In this document: piece after piece, positions 1 through 8,058 of the stretch
How positions within the stretch are numbered: the stretch's first letter is position 1
Layout: each line of letters opens with the position of its first letter
Source: an uncultured Dorea sp.
GTDB taxonomy: Bacteria; Bacillota_A; Clostridia; Lachnospirales; Lachnospiraceae
Reading direction: 5' to 3'
Length of the DNA stretch: 64,000 nucleotides
Assembly: GCA_910578865.1 (NCBI GenBank)
Contig: CAJTRM010000009.1
Location: 33,519 to 97,518 of the forward strand
Position numbers and translations under genes: made by a program
The notes under the pieces: generated by a model
What the model saw: only the letters and a program-made list of their open reading frames with translations
The model's database searches: none
Told to the model about the DNA's origin: nothing

Positions 1-673
1 TAATGATCGTTACCAACAGAAACGTACACAGGAATGCTACAATGTGTATAATGAGCCGGGAAAGGAATTCTCCGACATACTGCGGGAATGTCTCTACCCC
101 CAGTTTCTCATATATTTCGCTATTATTATTGTCACTGAGAAGCGACTTGAAGATATCCGGCATCTCTGCCATTTCAATAGCCTTAACCTGCAGATCCTTC
201 GGAATATCTGCGCCTTCCAGCGCCTCGTCCGCAGCATTTTCTGCCCCGGCCTTCTCATTTTGGTTCAGGCCGGCCAGCAGCTCCTTTGATATCCCGTATT
301 CTGCAAGTTTCTCACTGTCTATCTCGCCATTCACTATATCTTCTATCTTAATTCCATATTCTGCAAGCTTCTCTTCACTGACCCCGGCCGCCTTAAGCAC
401 CTTCCGCACCATATCCTCAGACAGGCCTCCTCCTTCCGTGACCTGCTCCGTTGCCGCATCCGCCATCGCAGCTACAACCTGGTCTTTGATCATTGTGTCC
501 ACCGGTGTCTTTTCAATAATCAGCTTTACCACAAAAGGGGTTGCAAAAAAGACGATCACCACCGTCAGCAAAGTTGCAGCCAGCGATACCGCAATCTTAA
601 TCGCACCTTTACACACGCCCACAATGATACAAATCAGAAAAATTGCTCCTATTGCTAATACTACCCAGTCCAT
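1..673 (-). CDS. CvpA family membrane protein, C-terminus cut by window edge
   Basis: Reading leftwards from an ATG at 671-673, the frame stays open for 224 codons to the window edge. The first 50 residues form two hydrophobic segments (about 4-20 and 25-51, starting MDWVVLAIGAIF), the usual start of CvpA/colicin V production family proteins. A long charged stretch (about 52-195) follows, and a further membrane segment (about 205-224) begins at the edge. The charged insert carries a short internal duplication (EEKLAEYGI, then SEKLAEYGI). The start lies 9 bp below the DUF5711 gene stop, and the ribosome site AAGGAG precedes it, so the two are probably co-transcribed. CvpA proteins are inner-membrane proteins of poorly defined function. 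The family call is moderately sure. Confidence 0.7.
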   Translation of the reverse strand, partial: MDWVVLAIGAIFLICIIVGVCKGAIKIAVSLAATLLTVVIVFFATPFVVKLIIEKTPVDTMIKDQVVAAMADAATEQVTEGGGLSEDMVRKVLKAAGVSEEKLAEYGIKIEDIVNGEIDSEKLAEYGISKELLAGLNQNEKAGAENAADEALEGADIPKDLQVKAIEMAEMPDIFKSLLSDNNNSEIYEKLGVETFPQYVGEFLSRLIIHIVAFLCTFLLVTII

Positions 674-682
674 ATCTTCTCC

Positions 683-1936
683 TTATTTTACAAGCCGTAT
701 GCTTTCCATACCGTTTGCATTCATCACAATGTATTTATTTACTCCCATTACAGGAACTATTTCAAAAATTTCGTTATTCATTTCTCCCTCAAATTTTTTC
801 ACTCCGCTCCGCAGGAATATACTGCACTTCTTACCATCATACAATATCACCTGACTTCCGGATATCTTGGCATTTTTAAAACTGCCCGTAAACTCCTTGG
901 ACATTACCTTTTTCCCTGCCGTATTGTAAAGACAAAGCTCATGCCCTTCCTTTCCTTCATTTTTCAAAATCATCCCTATGTATTTTTCGTTATGAAACAC
1001 ACTCTGAATTTCCTTTTCAATCGTGACAGTCGTCACCTCTTCCGGCACTTCCTTCCCTTTAAACAAGGTAAGGCAGTTATCTCCCACCACTGCCGAAACC
1101 GACTGGTTTAAAAAGAAGCCTGTGACCGCTACACTGTTTTTATACTCCTTACTGGCCACTTCATGATCCGTCTGCTCTTCGCCTTTTTCACCAAAGTTGT
1201 AATAACCTACCCTGGATTCCAGCTTCCCTTCCTGCACACGGAGGTAGATCACCTGCATCACTGTAGCATCCGCTGAAATGGATACATCCAGAGGATAGCC
1301 CGTCCCAACCAGAGATGCCTGATGTTCCACAAGGATATTGCCCGCAGTGTCATAACAGACAATGCTCGGTGCAGATTCATTTTTCAGGATCACGCTCACG
1401 ATTCCCTGTTCAGATACCGAGAGCCTTTCAATAGGAAGTGTTGTCTGAATCTCGCCCTTAAGCCCGTCCTTCTGAAAGATCATTATCGTATTGCCTCCTT
1501 TGTCTGCCACTGCGGCCGACATCTGATTAACATTCACAAAGGGACTTTTGATCTGACAGGGCTGGTTCCATTGTTCCTCTCCTTTTTGGTTCAGATAAGA
1601 AATACCGTCTCTGCTATATTTCAATACTCCCCCGGCAAATTCTTCATAACTGTTCTCTGACACCCCACTGATCTTATATGTATCCGTAACCTGTGCCAGA
1701 GTATACGTCTGCAGATGTATAATAAGAAATACAGCGACAGCCGCCGCCAACACACATGCAATTCCTATCATAACTCTTCGCCTGAACTTTGATTTCTGTT
1801 CTTTTATCTGCCTTCCCAACTCCTCTTCAGACATATTCTGACTTCTTAATTCTGTCATCAAATCTTCAACAATTTTATCTGTAGTATCTCCCTGCGGTCT
1901 CACGACATGCAGGTGTCTGTTTTTTCGGTGTGCCAT
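683..1936 (-). CDS. DUF5711 family single-pass membrane protein
   Basis: 417 residues. A basic cytoplasmic N-terminus (MAHRKNRHLHVVRPQG) is followed by one membrane segment at about residues 54-74, then roughly 340 residues predicted outside the membrane. That part is rich in short beta-strand-like repeats (ISYLNQKGEEQW, GYYNFGEKGEE), like a beta-propeller. I recognise the overall form as the clostridial DUF5711 family, whose role is unknown. It sits between the LysM/MPN-like gene (50 bp upstream) and the CvpA-like gene (9 bp downstream) on the same strand. The three probably form one operon with an envelope-associated role; that role is inferred from topology only. Confidence 0.7.
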   Translation of the reverse strand: MAHRKNRHLHVVRPQGDTTDKIVEDLMTELRSQNMSEEELGRQIKEQKSKFRRRVMIGIACVLAAAVAVFLIIHLQTYTLAQVTDTYKISGVSENSYEEFAGGVLKYSRDGISYLNQKGEEQWNQPCQIKSPFVNVNQMSAAVADKGGNTIMIFQKDGLKGEIQTTLPIERLSVSEQGIVSVILKNESAPSIVCYDTAGNILVEHQASLVGTGYPLDVSISADATVMQVIYLRVQEGKLESRVGYYNFGEKGEEQTDHEVASKEYKNSVAVTGFFLNQSVSAVVGDNCLTLFKGKEVPEEVTTVTIEKEIQSVFHNEKYIGMILKNEGKEGHELCLYNTAGKKVMSKEFTGSFKNAKISGSQVILYDGKKCSIFLRSGVKKFEGEMNNEIFEIVPVMGVNKYIVMNANGMESIRLVK

Positions 1937-1986
1937 TCGTATTCCTTTCTGGTTGTCATTTGTGTACAGTATATCATATTTTTAGA

Positions 1987-3054
1987 TTAAGGTAATAATA
2001 ATTTTTGCCCGATAAATATTAAGTTTCCGTCCGAAAGTCCGTTCATCTTACAGATAGCCTCTACATGCCCTGTATCTCCGTACAGTTTAACACTGATCGT
2101 GTCAAGGGTATCCCCCTTCTGCACAATATAAAAATCATCATTCCCCAATTCCTCCTGAATGGTGGACGTCTCGGGTACGGTCCCTGCCGTCACGGCAGTT
2201 TCCTCCCCGGTTTCCCCGTCTATAAGGACTCCGTCCTGATAACGTTTCTCTTTTGCCTCAGCCTGTCCACTCCCTTCAGACGAACTCAAAGCCAGTGATA
2301 ACGTCTCTAAAGTATTCTGTACCGATTCCATCTTGTCAAAGTTATTCATGGTTGAGATACCAATTGCCAGTACAACCACTACAAGCAGTATGCTCATAGC
2401 ATATACGAATCTGGAGTTCTGTCTCTGTTCTCTGTACTCCATCTTCTCCTTTACTGTACTACGAAAATCCTTTGCAGCTCGATCCTCAACCACTTCACTG
2501 GGTGTAACGCCAATCATTTTACGTGTATTAATCATATAATTCTGCATAGAGGGATTTTTTTCATAATAAATGTAGTGTCCCCCCATCTGCATTAGTTCGC
2601 CGTATTTGTAGGCATAAAAAATCTCGTCTGACTCCAGAGCGTCACGCCATACAAACACAGTATGATCCTTTGCAAAGGATTTATTGTGAATTCGATTGAC
2701 CCCCTTATTAAGGCCCATGGGATGACCGGTCTCTATAAGCCCCCACCCCACCAGTTCCTGTTCAGGGAAAAATTCCTTTCTGTCTTCCTCCACCTTATCC
2801 CAGGTATCTTTCTTTATTATAATATCATTTCCGTTAACTTCCAGTTCCTTCATCCGGAGCGCACCTGATATGTACACTACGTTTTGTCCCTCCACAGACA
2901 TAATTTCTCCTATAAGCGCCGCCCCAACCGGACTGTCAATGGCTTTTTGCCGCAATTGATTGAGATAGGTATCTACATAGTCCTCTACATATATCTTGGG
3001 CTCATCGCAGACATTTCCTATCTGCCTTACATTCTTTGGAAATTGTTTATCCAT
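1987..3054 (-). CDS. Membrane protein with N-terminal MPN-like domain and C-terminal LysM
   Basis: 355 residues. The last 48 residues (DDFYIVQKGDTLDTISVKLY onward) are a clear LysM, a fold that binds peptidoglycan or other GlcNAc polymers. A single membrane helix lies at about 215-235. Residues 40-160 look like an MPN/JAB fold: VGAALIGEI, then a strand, then LVGWGL near 101-106, where active JAMM enzymes have the metal-binding HxH. Here the motif is WGLIETGHPMG, with no HxH and no S-x2-D, so a catalytic metalloprotease is unlikely. The linker between helix and LysM is Ser/Glu/Thr rich. The start is supported by GAGGTGAGGA 4 bp before the ATG. LysM is sure; the MPN assignment is inference. Confidence 0.7.
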   Translation of the reverse strand: MDKQFPKNVRQIGNVCDEPKIYVEDYVDTYLNQLRQKAIDSPVGAALIGEIMSVEGQNVVYISGALRMKELEVNGNDIIIKKDTWDKVEEDRKEFFPEQELVGWGLIETGHPMGLNKGVNRIHNKSFAKDHTVFVWRDALESDEIFYAYKYGELMQMGGHYIYYEKNPSMQNYMINTRKMIGVTPSEVVEDRAAKDFRSTVKEKMEYREQRQNSRFVYAMSILLVVVVLAIGISTMNNFDKMESVQNTLETLSLALSSSEGSGQAEAKEKRYQDGVLIDGETGEETAVTAGTVPETSTIQEELGNDDFYIVQKGDTLDTISVKLYGDTGHVEAICKMNGLSDGNLIFIGQKLLLP

Positions 3055-3225
3055 ATAATCCTCACCTCTGCTTGCATATTTTTGATTATGATAGCATAGG
3101 TATCCTGCGTATTTTAGCAGTTCGTGGGGCTTGTCCTCAGAAGTTTACGGGGGGATTTTGGGATTTTCGACGGGGTACTTTATGATGCGGCAGGAAAAAA
3201 GCAACAGGGTGCCGAAACTGTTAAA

Positions 3226-3263
3226 GCCGCAAATGCAACTGCACGCCCAGTTACATTTGCGGC
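3226..3263 (-). terminator. Stem-loop after the transketolase operon
   Basis: Two 16-base arms (3226-3241 and 3248-3263) pair with one mismatch around a 6-base loop. On the minus strand the stem is followed by TTTAAC, a weak U-tract. It lies 21 bp past the stop of the transketolase C-terminal gene, so it is the likely operon terminator or an mRNA-stabilising hairpin. Confidence 0.65.
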
Positions 3264-3284
3264 CCTTACAGGTTCACGCACCAA

Positions 3285-4223
3285 TTATACGAATTCTTTC
3301 ACCTTTTTATAGATACTGTCTGCATCCAGACCATATTTCTTAATCAGCTCACCGGCCGGCCCGGACTCGCCGAACATATCATTTACACCGATCTTAAGAA
3401 CCTTTGCCGGCGCTTTTTCAGCGACCACATCGCAGACCGCACTCCCAAGTCCTCCGATAATAGAATGCTCTTCTGCCGTCACAATCTTCCCGGTCTTTGC
3501 TGCCGCTGCAATCACCGCTTCTTCATCCAGCGGTTTGATCGTATGCATATTAATGACCTCGGCGCTGATCCCGTCTGCCGCCAGCTTCTCTGCCGCTTCC
3601 AGAGACTCTGATACTGTAAGGCCCGTGGCAATAATCGTAACATCTGTCCCTTCTCTCAGCGTAATCGCCTTTCCGATTTCAAATTTGTAGTCCGCGTGAT
3701 CATTGATCACCGGAACCGCCGCCCTGCCAAAGCGCAGATATACAGGACCTACATGCTTATAAGCCGCCTCAACCGCCGCCTTTGCCTCAATATCATCAGA
3801 AGGGTTCAGTACCACCATCCCCGGGATTGTCCTCATAAGAGCAATATCCTCATTACACTGGTGGGTTGCTCCGTCCTCCCCGACAGAGATACTTGCATGG
3901 GTCGCACCGATCTTTACATTTAACTTCGGATAACCCACAGAATTTCTGATCTGCTCAAATGCACGTCCTGCCGCAAACATTGCAAAAGAACTTGCAAACG
4001 GTACTTTTCCGGTAGCTGCAAGCCCTGCTGCCACGCCTACCATATTGCACTCTGCAATCCCACAGTCAATATGCCTCTCAGGAAACGCCTTTTTAAACGT
4101 GCCGGTCTTGGTTGCAGCCGCAAGATCCGCATCCAGTACAACAACATCCTCATACTTCTTTCCCAGTTCTACCAAAGCATTACCGTAGCTTTCTCTTGTT
4201 GCGATTTTCTTTACTTCTGACAT
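3285..4223 (-). CDS. Transketolase, C-terminal subunit
   Basis: 312 residues covering the pyrimidine-binding and C-terminal domains of transketolase (EC 2.2.1.1), which moves two-carbon units between sugar phosphates in the non-oxidative pentose phosphate pathway. Key motif: IDCGIAECNMVGVAAGLA, containing the glutamate that activates thiamine diphosphate. A typical segment FASSFAMFAAGRAFEQIRNS follows, with GEDGATHQ further on. Bacterial transketolase is usually one chain of about 660 residues. Here it is split, as in many Clostridia and Archaea, and the N-terminal subunit lies directly upstream with a 13-bp overlap. The two products should assemble into one enzyme. Transaldolase precedes them in the same operon. 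Confidence 0.93.
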   Translation of the reverse strand: MSEVKKIATRESYGNALVELGKKYEDVVVLDADLAAATKTGTFKKAFPERHIDCGIAECNMVGVAAGLAATGKVPFASSFAMFAAGRAFEQIRNSVGYPKLNVKIGATHASISVGEDGATHQCNEDIALMRTIPGMVVLNPSDDIEAKAAVEAAYKHVGPVYLRFGRAAVPVINDHADYKFEIGKAITLREGTDVTIIATGLTVSESLEAAEKLAADGISAEVINMHTIKPLDEEAVIAAAAKTGKIVTAEEHSIIGGLGSAVCDVVAEKAPAKVLKIGVNDMFGESGPAGELIKKYGLDADSIYKKVKEFV

Positions 4224-5047
4224 AATGCTTCACCTACCTTCTCTAAATCTGCCATTGCAGTTGCATACTGCTCGTCGTTAGGAGCTGCCCCATGCCAGGA
4301 AGCCTGATTCTCCATAAAGGACACATTCTTTCCTTTTACCGTCCTGGCAACGATCGCTGTCGGCTGTCCTTTCGTCTCTCTTGCCTCTTTAAAAGCTGCG
4401 TCAATCGCGTCAAAATCATGTCCGTCAATGTTGATCACATGGAAATTAAACGCCTCAAATTTCTTGTCAATCGGATACGGTGAATTCACTTCATCAACGG
4501 CGCCGTCAATCTGCAGGTTATTGTTGTCCACAATCACAACAAGATTATCCAGGTTCCTGTGCGCCGCAAGCATGGCAGCCTCCCACACCTGTCCTTCCTG
4601 AATCTCTCCGTCACCGAGAAGCGTATATACCCTGTAGGAATCACCGGATAATTTTGCAGAGATCGCCATGCCCACCGCCGCTGAAACACCCTGTCCCAGA
4701 GAACCGCTGGACATATCTACACCAGGGATGTGCTTCATATCCGGATGCCCCTGGAGGTAAGATCCTACCTTGCGAAGCGTTTTCAGATCTTCCACCGGGA
4801 AAAATCCCCGGTTTGCAAGAGTGGAATAATATCCGGGAGCCGTATGTCCTTTAGACAGCACGAAACGGTCCCGATCAGCCTTCTTCGGATCCGCCGGATC
4901 AATATTCATTTCCTCAAAAAAGAGGTATGTGTAAATATCTGCCGCTGAGAGGGATCCGCCCGGATGCCCGGATTTTGCACTGTGAACTGCCGTGACAATG
5001 CCTTTCCGGATCTCATTGGCTGTCTTCATTAAATCTAATTTGTTCAT
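4211..5047 (-). CDS. Transketolase, N-terminal (thiamine diphosphate) subunit
   Basis: 279 residues from the chosen start. It holds the diphosphate-binding domain: GHPGGSLSAADIY, GHTAPGYYS, and the ThDP motif GDGEIQEGQVWEA followed by IVDNNNLQIDG. A start 15 bp further upstream (ATG at 5060-5062) is possible, but AAGGAGGAC falls inside that extension, 6 bp before the ATG at 5045-5047. The shorter form (MNKLDLMKT) is therefore preferred. The upstream transaldolase gene stops 14 bp before this start. The partner C-terminal subunit overlaps the end by 13 bp, which suggests translational coupling for equal subunit supply. Confidence 0.93.
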   Translation of the reverse strand: MNKLDLMKTANEIRKGIVTAVHSAKSGHPGGSLSAADIYTYLFFEEMNIDPADPKKADRDRFVLSKGHTAPGYYSTLANRGFFPVEDLKTLRKVGSYLQGHPDMKHIPGVDMSSGSLGQGVSAAVGMAISAKLSGDSYRVYTLLGDGEIQEGQVWEAAMLAAHRNLDNLVVIVDNNNLQIDGAVDEVNSPYPIDKKFEAFNFHVINIDGHDFDAIDAAFKEARETKGQPTAIVARTVKGKNVSFMENQASWHGAAPNDEQYATAMADLEKVGEALCQK

Positions 5048-5061
5048 AGCGTCCTCCTTCA

Positions 5062-5715
5062 TTAATCTCCGAAAACTGCCCTGTAGTCAGCCTGGAATTT
5101 TTCGATACCTGCATCTGTCAGCGGATGCTTCGTCATCTGCTCGATCACCTTATACGGCACAGTCGCGATATGAGCGCCTGCGAGTGCACAGTCTGTTACA
5201 TGGACAGGATGGCGTACACTGGCTGCGATGATCTCTGTCTCAATCCCTGCCACTTCAAAGATCTGTGCAATCTCTGCGATCAGGTCTGTACCTCTTACAG
5301 ATATATCATCCAGACGGCCCAGGAACGGTGAAACGTATGTTGCCCCTGCTCTTGCTGCAAGCAGCGCCTGATTTGTAGTGAAGATCAGTGTCACATTAGT
5401 CTTGATCCCTTCTTTGGAAAGCTGGCGGCAAGCCTTTAATCCTTCTACCGTCATCGGAATCTTAACTACCATATTCGGATGAATCTTCGCAATCTCTCTT
5501 CCTTCTGCGATCATTCCCTCTGCGTCAACCGTCGTAGCTTTCACTTCCCCGCTGATCGGCCCGTCTACGATAGACGCAATCTCTGCGATCACTTCTTCAA
5601 ACACCTTTCCTTCTTTTGCAATCAGGGACGGATTTGTTGTTACACCGCAGATCACTCCCATATCGTTTGCCTTCCTGATGTCTTCAACATTGGCTGTGTC
5701 GATGAAAAATTTCAT
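5062..5715 (-). CDS. Transaldolase / fructose-6-phosphate aldolase family (TalC-like)
   Basis: 217 residues, the length of the short TalC/FSA class. It begins MKFFIDTANVEDIRK and carries GVTTNPSLIAKEG, the Schiff-base lysine in VVKIPMT, and the segment KTNVTLIFTTNQALLAARAGA. It interconverts sedoheptulose-7-phosphate, glyceraldehyde-3-phosphate, erythrose-4-phosphate and fructose-6-phosphate. Linkage to both transketolase subunits favours a transaldolase over a pure fructose-6-phosphate aldolase. AAGGAGGA sits 7 bp before the ATG. It is the first gene of the operon, behind a strong promoter at 5778-5807. Confidence 0.9.
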   Translation of the reverse strand: MKFFIDTANVEDIRKANDMGVICGVTTNPSLIAKEGKVFEEVIAEIASIVDGPISGEVKATTVDAEGMIAEGREIAKIHPNMVVKIPMTVEGLKACRQLSKEGIKTNVTLIFTTNQALLAARAGATYVSPFLGRLDDISVRGTDLIAEIAQIFEVAGIETEIIAASVRHPVHVTDCALAGAHIATVPYKVIEQMTKHPLTDAGIEKFQADYRAVFGD

Positions 5716-5777
5716 TTTTTAATCCTCCTTATAAAATGTGTGAATCCCTTCTCGACTTATTACTCTCGTATGTAAAA

Positions 5778-5807
5778 ATTATAGCTTATGGCAGGAGTAT
5801 CGGTCAA
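5778..5807 (-). promoter_or_regulatory. Sigma-A type promoter of the transaldolase-transketolase operon
   Basis: On the minus strand TTGACC (5802-5807) and TATAAT (5778-5783) are separated by 18 bp. The -10 lies about 62 bp before the transaldolase ATG. Two perfect TTATTAATAA palindromes lie just upstream (5820-5829 and 5906-5915) and could be operator sites. Confidence 0.8.
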
Positions 5808-5876
5808 TAGTGCATGTATTTATTAATAATTATATTTGTTAATATTTTGAGTTTATTAATTGCACGCGTCCTGTAT

Positions 5877-5904
5877 CACTGTCAGGTCTTCCGGCCTAAC
5901 AGTG
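5877..5904 (-). terminator. Hairpin between the lacI-type gene and the transaldolase promoter
   Basis: Ten-base arms (5877-5886 and 5895-5904; CACTGTCAGG with CCTAACAGTG) close an 8-base loop, with one G-U pair. It lies 29 bp past the stop of the LacI-type gene. There is no U-run on the minus side, so it may act as an mRNA end hairpin or a weak terminator. Confidence 0.4.
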
Positions 5905-5932
5905 TTTATTAATAATAATTTCTCAAAATGCA

Positions 5933-7051
5933 TTAATTATATTTTTTGTTCATTCTCCTTTTCCCGGACTGCCCCGGATAGGAGGTTGTGCCCCGTACAA
6001 TAAGCTTCGGCTCATATTCCACATGATATGTACTGATTGGCTCAATATCCGTATATTTGGTATTGTGGGACATAATCTTTTTCATAATAATATCACAGGC
6101 ATCCCGGCCTTTAAATATTACGAAATGTTCGATTGTCGTAAGGGCCACTTTATGCATACGGGCAAACAGCGTATTATCGCATCCCATAACAGATATGTCC
6201 CCCGGAACCTTTAATTTTGCTTCATGAAGTGCATCCAGGATCCCGAATGCTATCATGTCGTTCAGCCCTACGATGGCAGTAATATCCCTTGTTTCACTCA
6301 AAAGTTCCTTTGTAAGCTCATAACCGATCTTATATTCTGAATCTATATGGGCAATATCTGAATCAATCTCCTCTTTCGCAGCCTTGATGATCACATGATC
6401 CTTAATTCCGGCCTCTGCAAACTCCTTGAGAAATCCCTCTACTCTTTTAGAGCGTTGTTTCTGCCTTGTAGTAAGCGGCGGAGCAATATAGGCCACCTTC
6501 CTGTGCCCCAGCCCAAGAAGATGAGCGGCCATCATCCTGCCAAGCTTGGAATTATCAAGCTCTACCGCATCTACATTCAGTTTTTCATTCTGATTGTTGA
6601 TGATGGCTACCGGGATCTGCCGGGAAATCTCCTCCACAAGCCCCATAAAACAGCGGCTGGGATTGCAGGTATAGATAATGCCGAGAGGCTTTAAGCCCCA
6701 CATCATCCTGAGATACCTCTCCTCCATCTTAAGATCCCGCTGGGTATTGCACACAAACAAACCAAAGCCCTGCTCCTTTGCGCTGGACTCAATCCCCTGA
6801 AGAAGCATGACATAATACGGATTCGTCAGATTGGAACAGAACACCACCAGCAGCTTCTCTTTTCTGCCCCCTTTGCGGGCCTTCCTCTTCTGGGGCACAT
6901 ACCCCAATTCTTCCGCGGCACGTTCTACCTTCTCGATCGTCTCCTTTGAAAAAGAGACATTATATTTTTTGTTCAGTACCATAGATACTGTGGACTGCGA
7001 CACACCCGCCGCCCTTGCAATATCTGTGGAGGTTACTTTTTTCTTTCCCAA
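5933..7051 (-). CDS. LacI family transcriptional regulator
   Basis: 372 residues. The N-terminal helix-turn-helix is TSTDIARAAGVSQSTVSMVL (residues 7-26), followed by a hinge helix and a periplasmic-binding-protein type sensor domain (LLVVFCSNLTNPYYVMLLQG onward). A basic tail of about 15 residues ends it. The start is TTG at 7049-7051, directly after the recR stop TAA. GGAAGGA within the recR end lies 11 bp upstream, so translation is probably coupled to recR. No ATG or GTG option exists between this and the helix-turn-helix. Being the last gene of a replication/repair operon is an odd place for a sugar-type regulator. The downstream transaldolase-transketolase operon is a possible target. 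Ligand unknown. Confidence 0.85.
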   Translation of the reverse strand: MGKKKVTSTDIARAAGVSQSTVSMVLNKKYNVSFSKETIEKVERAAEELGYVPQKRKARKGGRKEKLLVVFCSNLTNPYYVMLLQGIESSAKEQGFGLFVCNTQRDLKMEERYLRMMWGLKPLGIIYTCNPSRCFMGLVEEISRQIPVAIINNQNEKLNVDAVELDNSKLGRMMAAHLLGLGHRKVAYIAPPLTTRQKQRSKRVEGFLKEFAEAGIKDHVIIKAAKEEIDSDIAHIDSEYKIGYELTKELLSETRDITAIVGLNDMIAFGILDALHEAKLKVPGDISVMGCDNTLFARMHKVALTTIEHFVIFKGRDACDIIMKKIMSHNTKYTDIEPISTYHVEYEPKLIVRGTTSYPGQSGKRRMNKKYN

Positions 7052-7648
7052 TTACAGCTGCGTCCTTCCTTCCAATGCCCGCAAAAGCGTAATTTCATCA
7101 ATATACTCCAGATCTCCGCCCACAGGGACGCCGCTGGCTATACGGCTTACCTTCACCCCGATCGGTTTGATCAACTTGCTGATATACATGGCCGTCGTCT
7201 CCCCTTCCAGGCTCGAGTTCGTGGCTATGATCACTTCATCTACATCCCCCTCCAGACGGGTGATCAGCTCCCTGAGCCTGATATCCTCCGGTCCGATCCC
7301 CAGCATAGGGGAGATTGCTCCGTGAAGTACATGGTATACGCCGCTGTATTTTCCCGTTTTTTCATAGGCTGCCAGATCCCGGGTATTCTCCACCACCATG
7401 ATTGTTCTATGATCTCGGTTCAAATTGCTGCAGATCGGACAGACCTCCTGGTCTGTCAATGTGCAGCACTCTGTACAATATCTTACATTCTGCCTGGCCT
7501 CTACCATCGTGCCTGCCAGCCTCTTTACTTCTTCCTCCGGCATATGAATCAAGTGAAAAGCCAGCCTGGCCGCTGACTTTGTACCTATGCCCGGAAGGCA
7601 TGAAAGCTCTTCAATTAATCTGCTTATCTGGTTACTGTAGTAATCCAT
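7052..7648 (-). CDS. recR: Recombination mediator RecR
   Basis: 198 residues, normal length. It has the N-terminal helix-hairpin-helix (LSCLPGIGTKSAARLAFHL), a four-cysteine zinc finger (YCTECCTLTDQEVCPICSN) and a Toprim domain (IMVVENTRDLAAYEKTGKY). With RecO it loads RecA on SSB-coated gaps. It follows ebfC by 20 bp and dnaX further upstream, the standard bacterial dnaX-ebfC-recR order. The stop codon abuts the TTG start of the LacI-type gene. Confidence 0.96.
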   Translation of the reverse strand: MDYYSNQISRLIEELSCLPGIGTKSAARLAFHLIHMPEEEVKRLAGTMVEARQNVRYCTECCTLTDQEVCPICSNLNRDHRTIMVVENTRDLAAYEKTGKYSGVYHVLHGAISPMLGIGPEDIRLRELITRLEGDVDEVIIATNSSLEGETTAMYISKLIKPIGVKVSRIASGVPVGGDLEYIDEITLLRALEGRTQL

Positions 7649-7668
7649 CTCTTCAAATACTCCCTGAT

Positions 7669-8022
7669 CTAAAATAATCCGGGCATTGCTCCGCCCATTC
7701 CACCTGTAAACCTGGACATTGCACTTGCAGACTCTTCGTCCGCCTTATCAAGCGCCTCATTGATAGCGGCAACGATCAGATCCTCCAGCATTTCAACATC
7801 GTCCGGATCTACCGCCTCTTCGTCAAGCTTCAGACGAACCAGCTTTTTACTGCCGGACACTGTAGCCTCCACTGCACCTCCGCCGGCTGTGGCCGAGAAT
7901 TCTTTTGTCTCCATCTCCTTTGCCTGCTCTTCCATCTGACGCTGCATTTTCTGCGCCTGTTTCATTAAATTTGCCATATTTCCCGGCATTGCTCCGCCCG
8001 GGAATCCTCCTCTTTTCGCCAT
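7669..8022 (-). CDS. ebfC: YbaB/EbfC family nucleoid-associated protein
   Basis: 117 residues. The N-terminus is Gly/Met rich (MAKRGGFPGGAMPGNMANLM), followed by the amphipathic helix with KQAQKMQRQMEEQAKEME and the YbaB core (FSATAGGGAVEATVSG, DLIVAAINEALDKADE). These small dimeric proteins bind DNA with little sequence preference and are nearly always encoded between dnaX and recR, as here. GGAGGAC precedes the ATG at good spacing. Confidence 0.95.
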   Translation of the reverse strand: MAKRGGFPGGAMPGNMANLMKQAQKMQRQMEEQAKEMETKEFSATAGGGAVEATVSGSKKLVRLKLDEEAVDPDDVEMLEDLIVAAINEALDKADEESASAMSRFTGGMGGAMPGLF

Positions 8023-8058
8023 GATCTGTGTCCTCCTGTTTTCCCCGGCAGAAGATGA

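Noticed and set aside
3..854. Long plus-strand open frame opposite the CvpA and DUF5711 genes
   Set aside because: Low-complexity Ser/Ile/Phe composition typical of antisense reading. The minus strand has ribosome sites and recognisable families.
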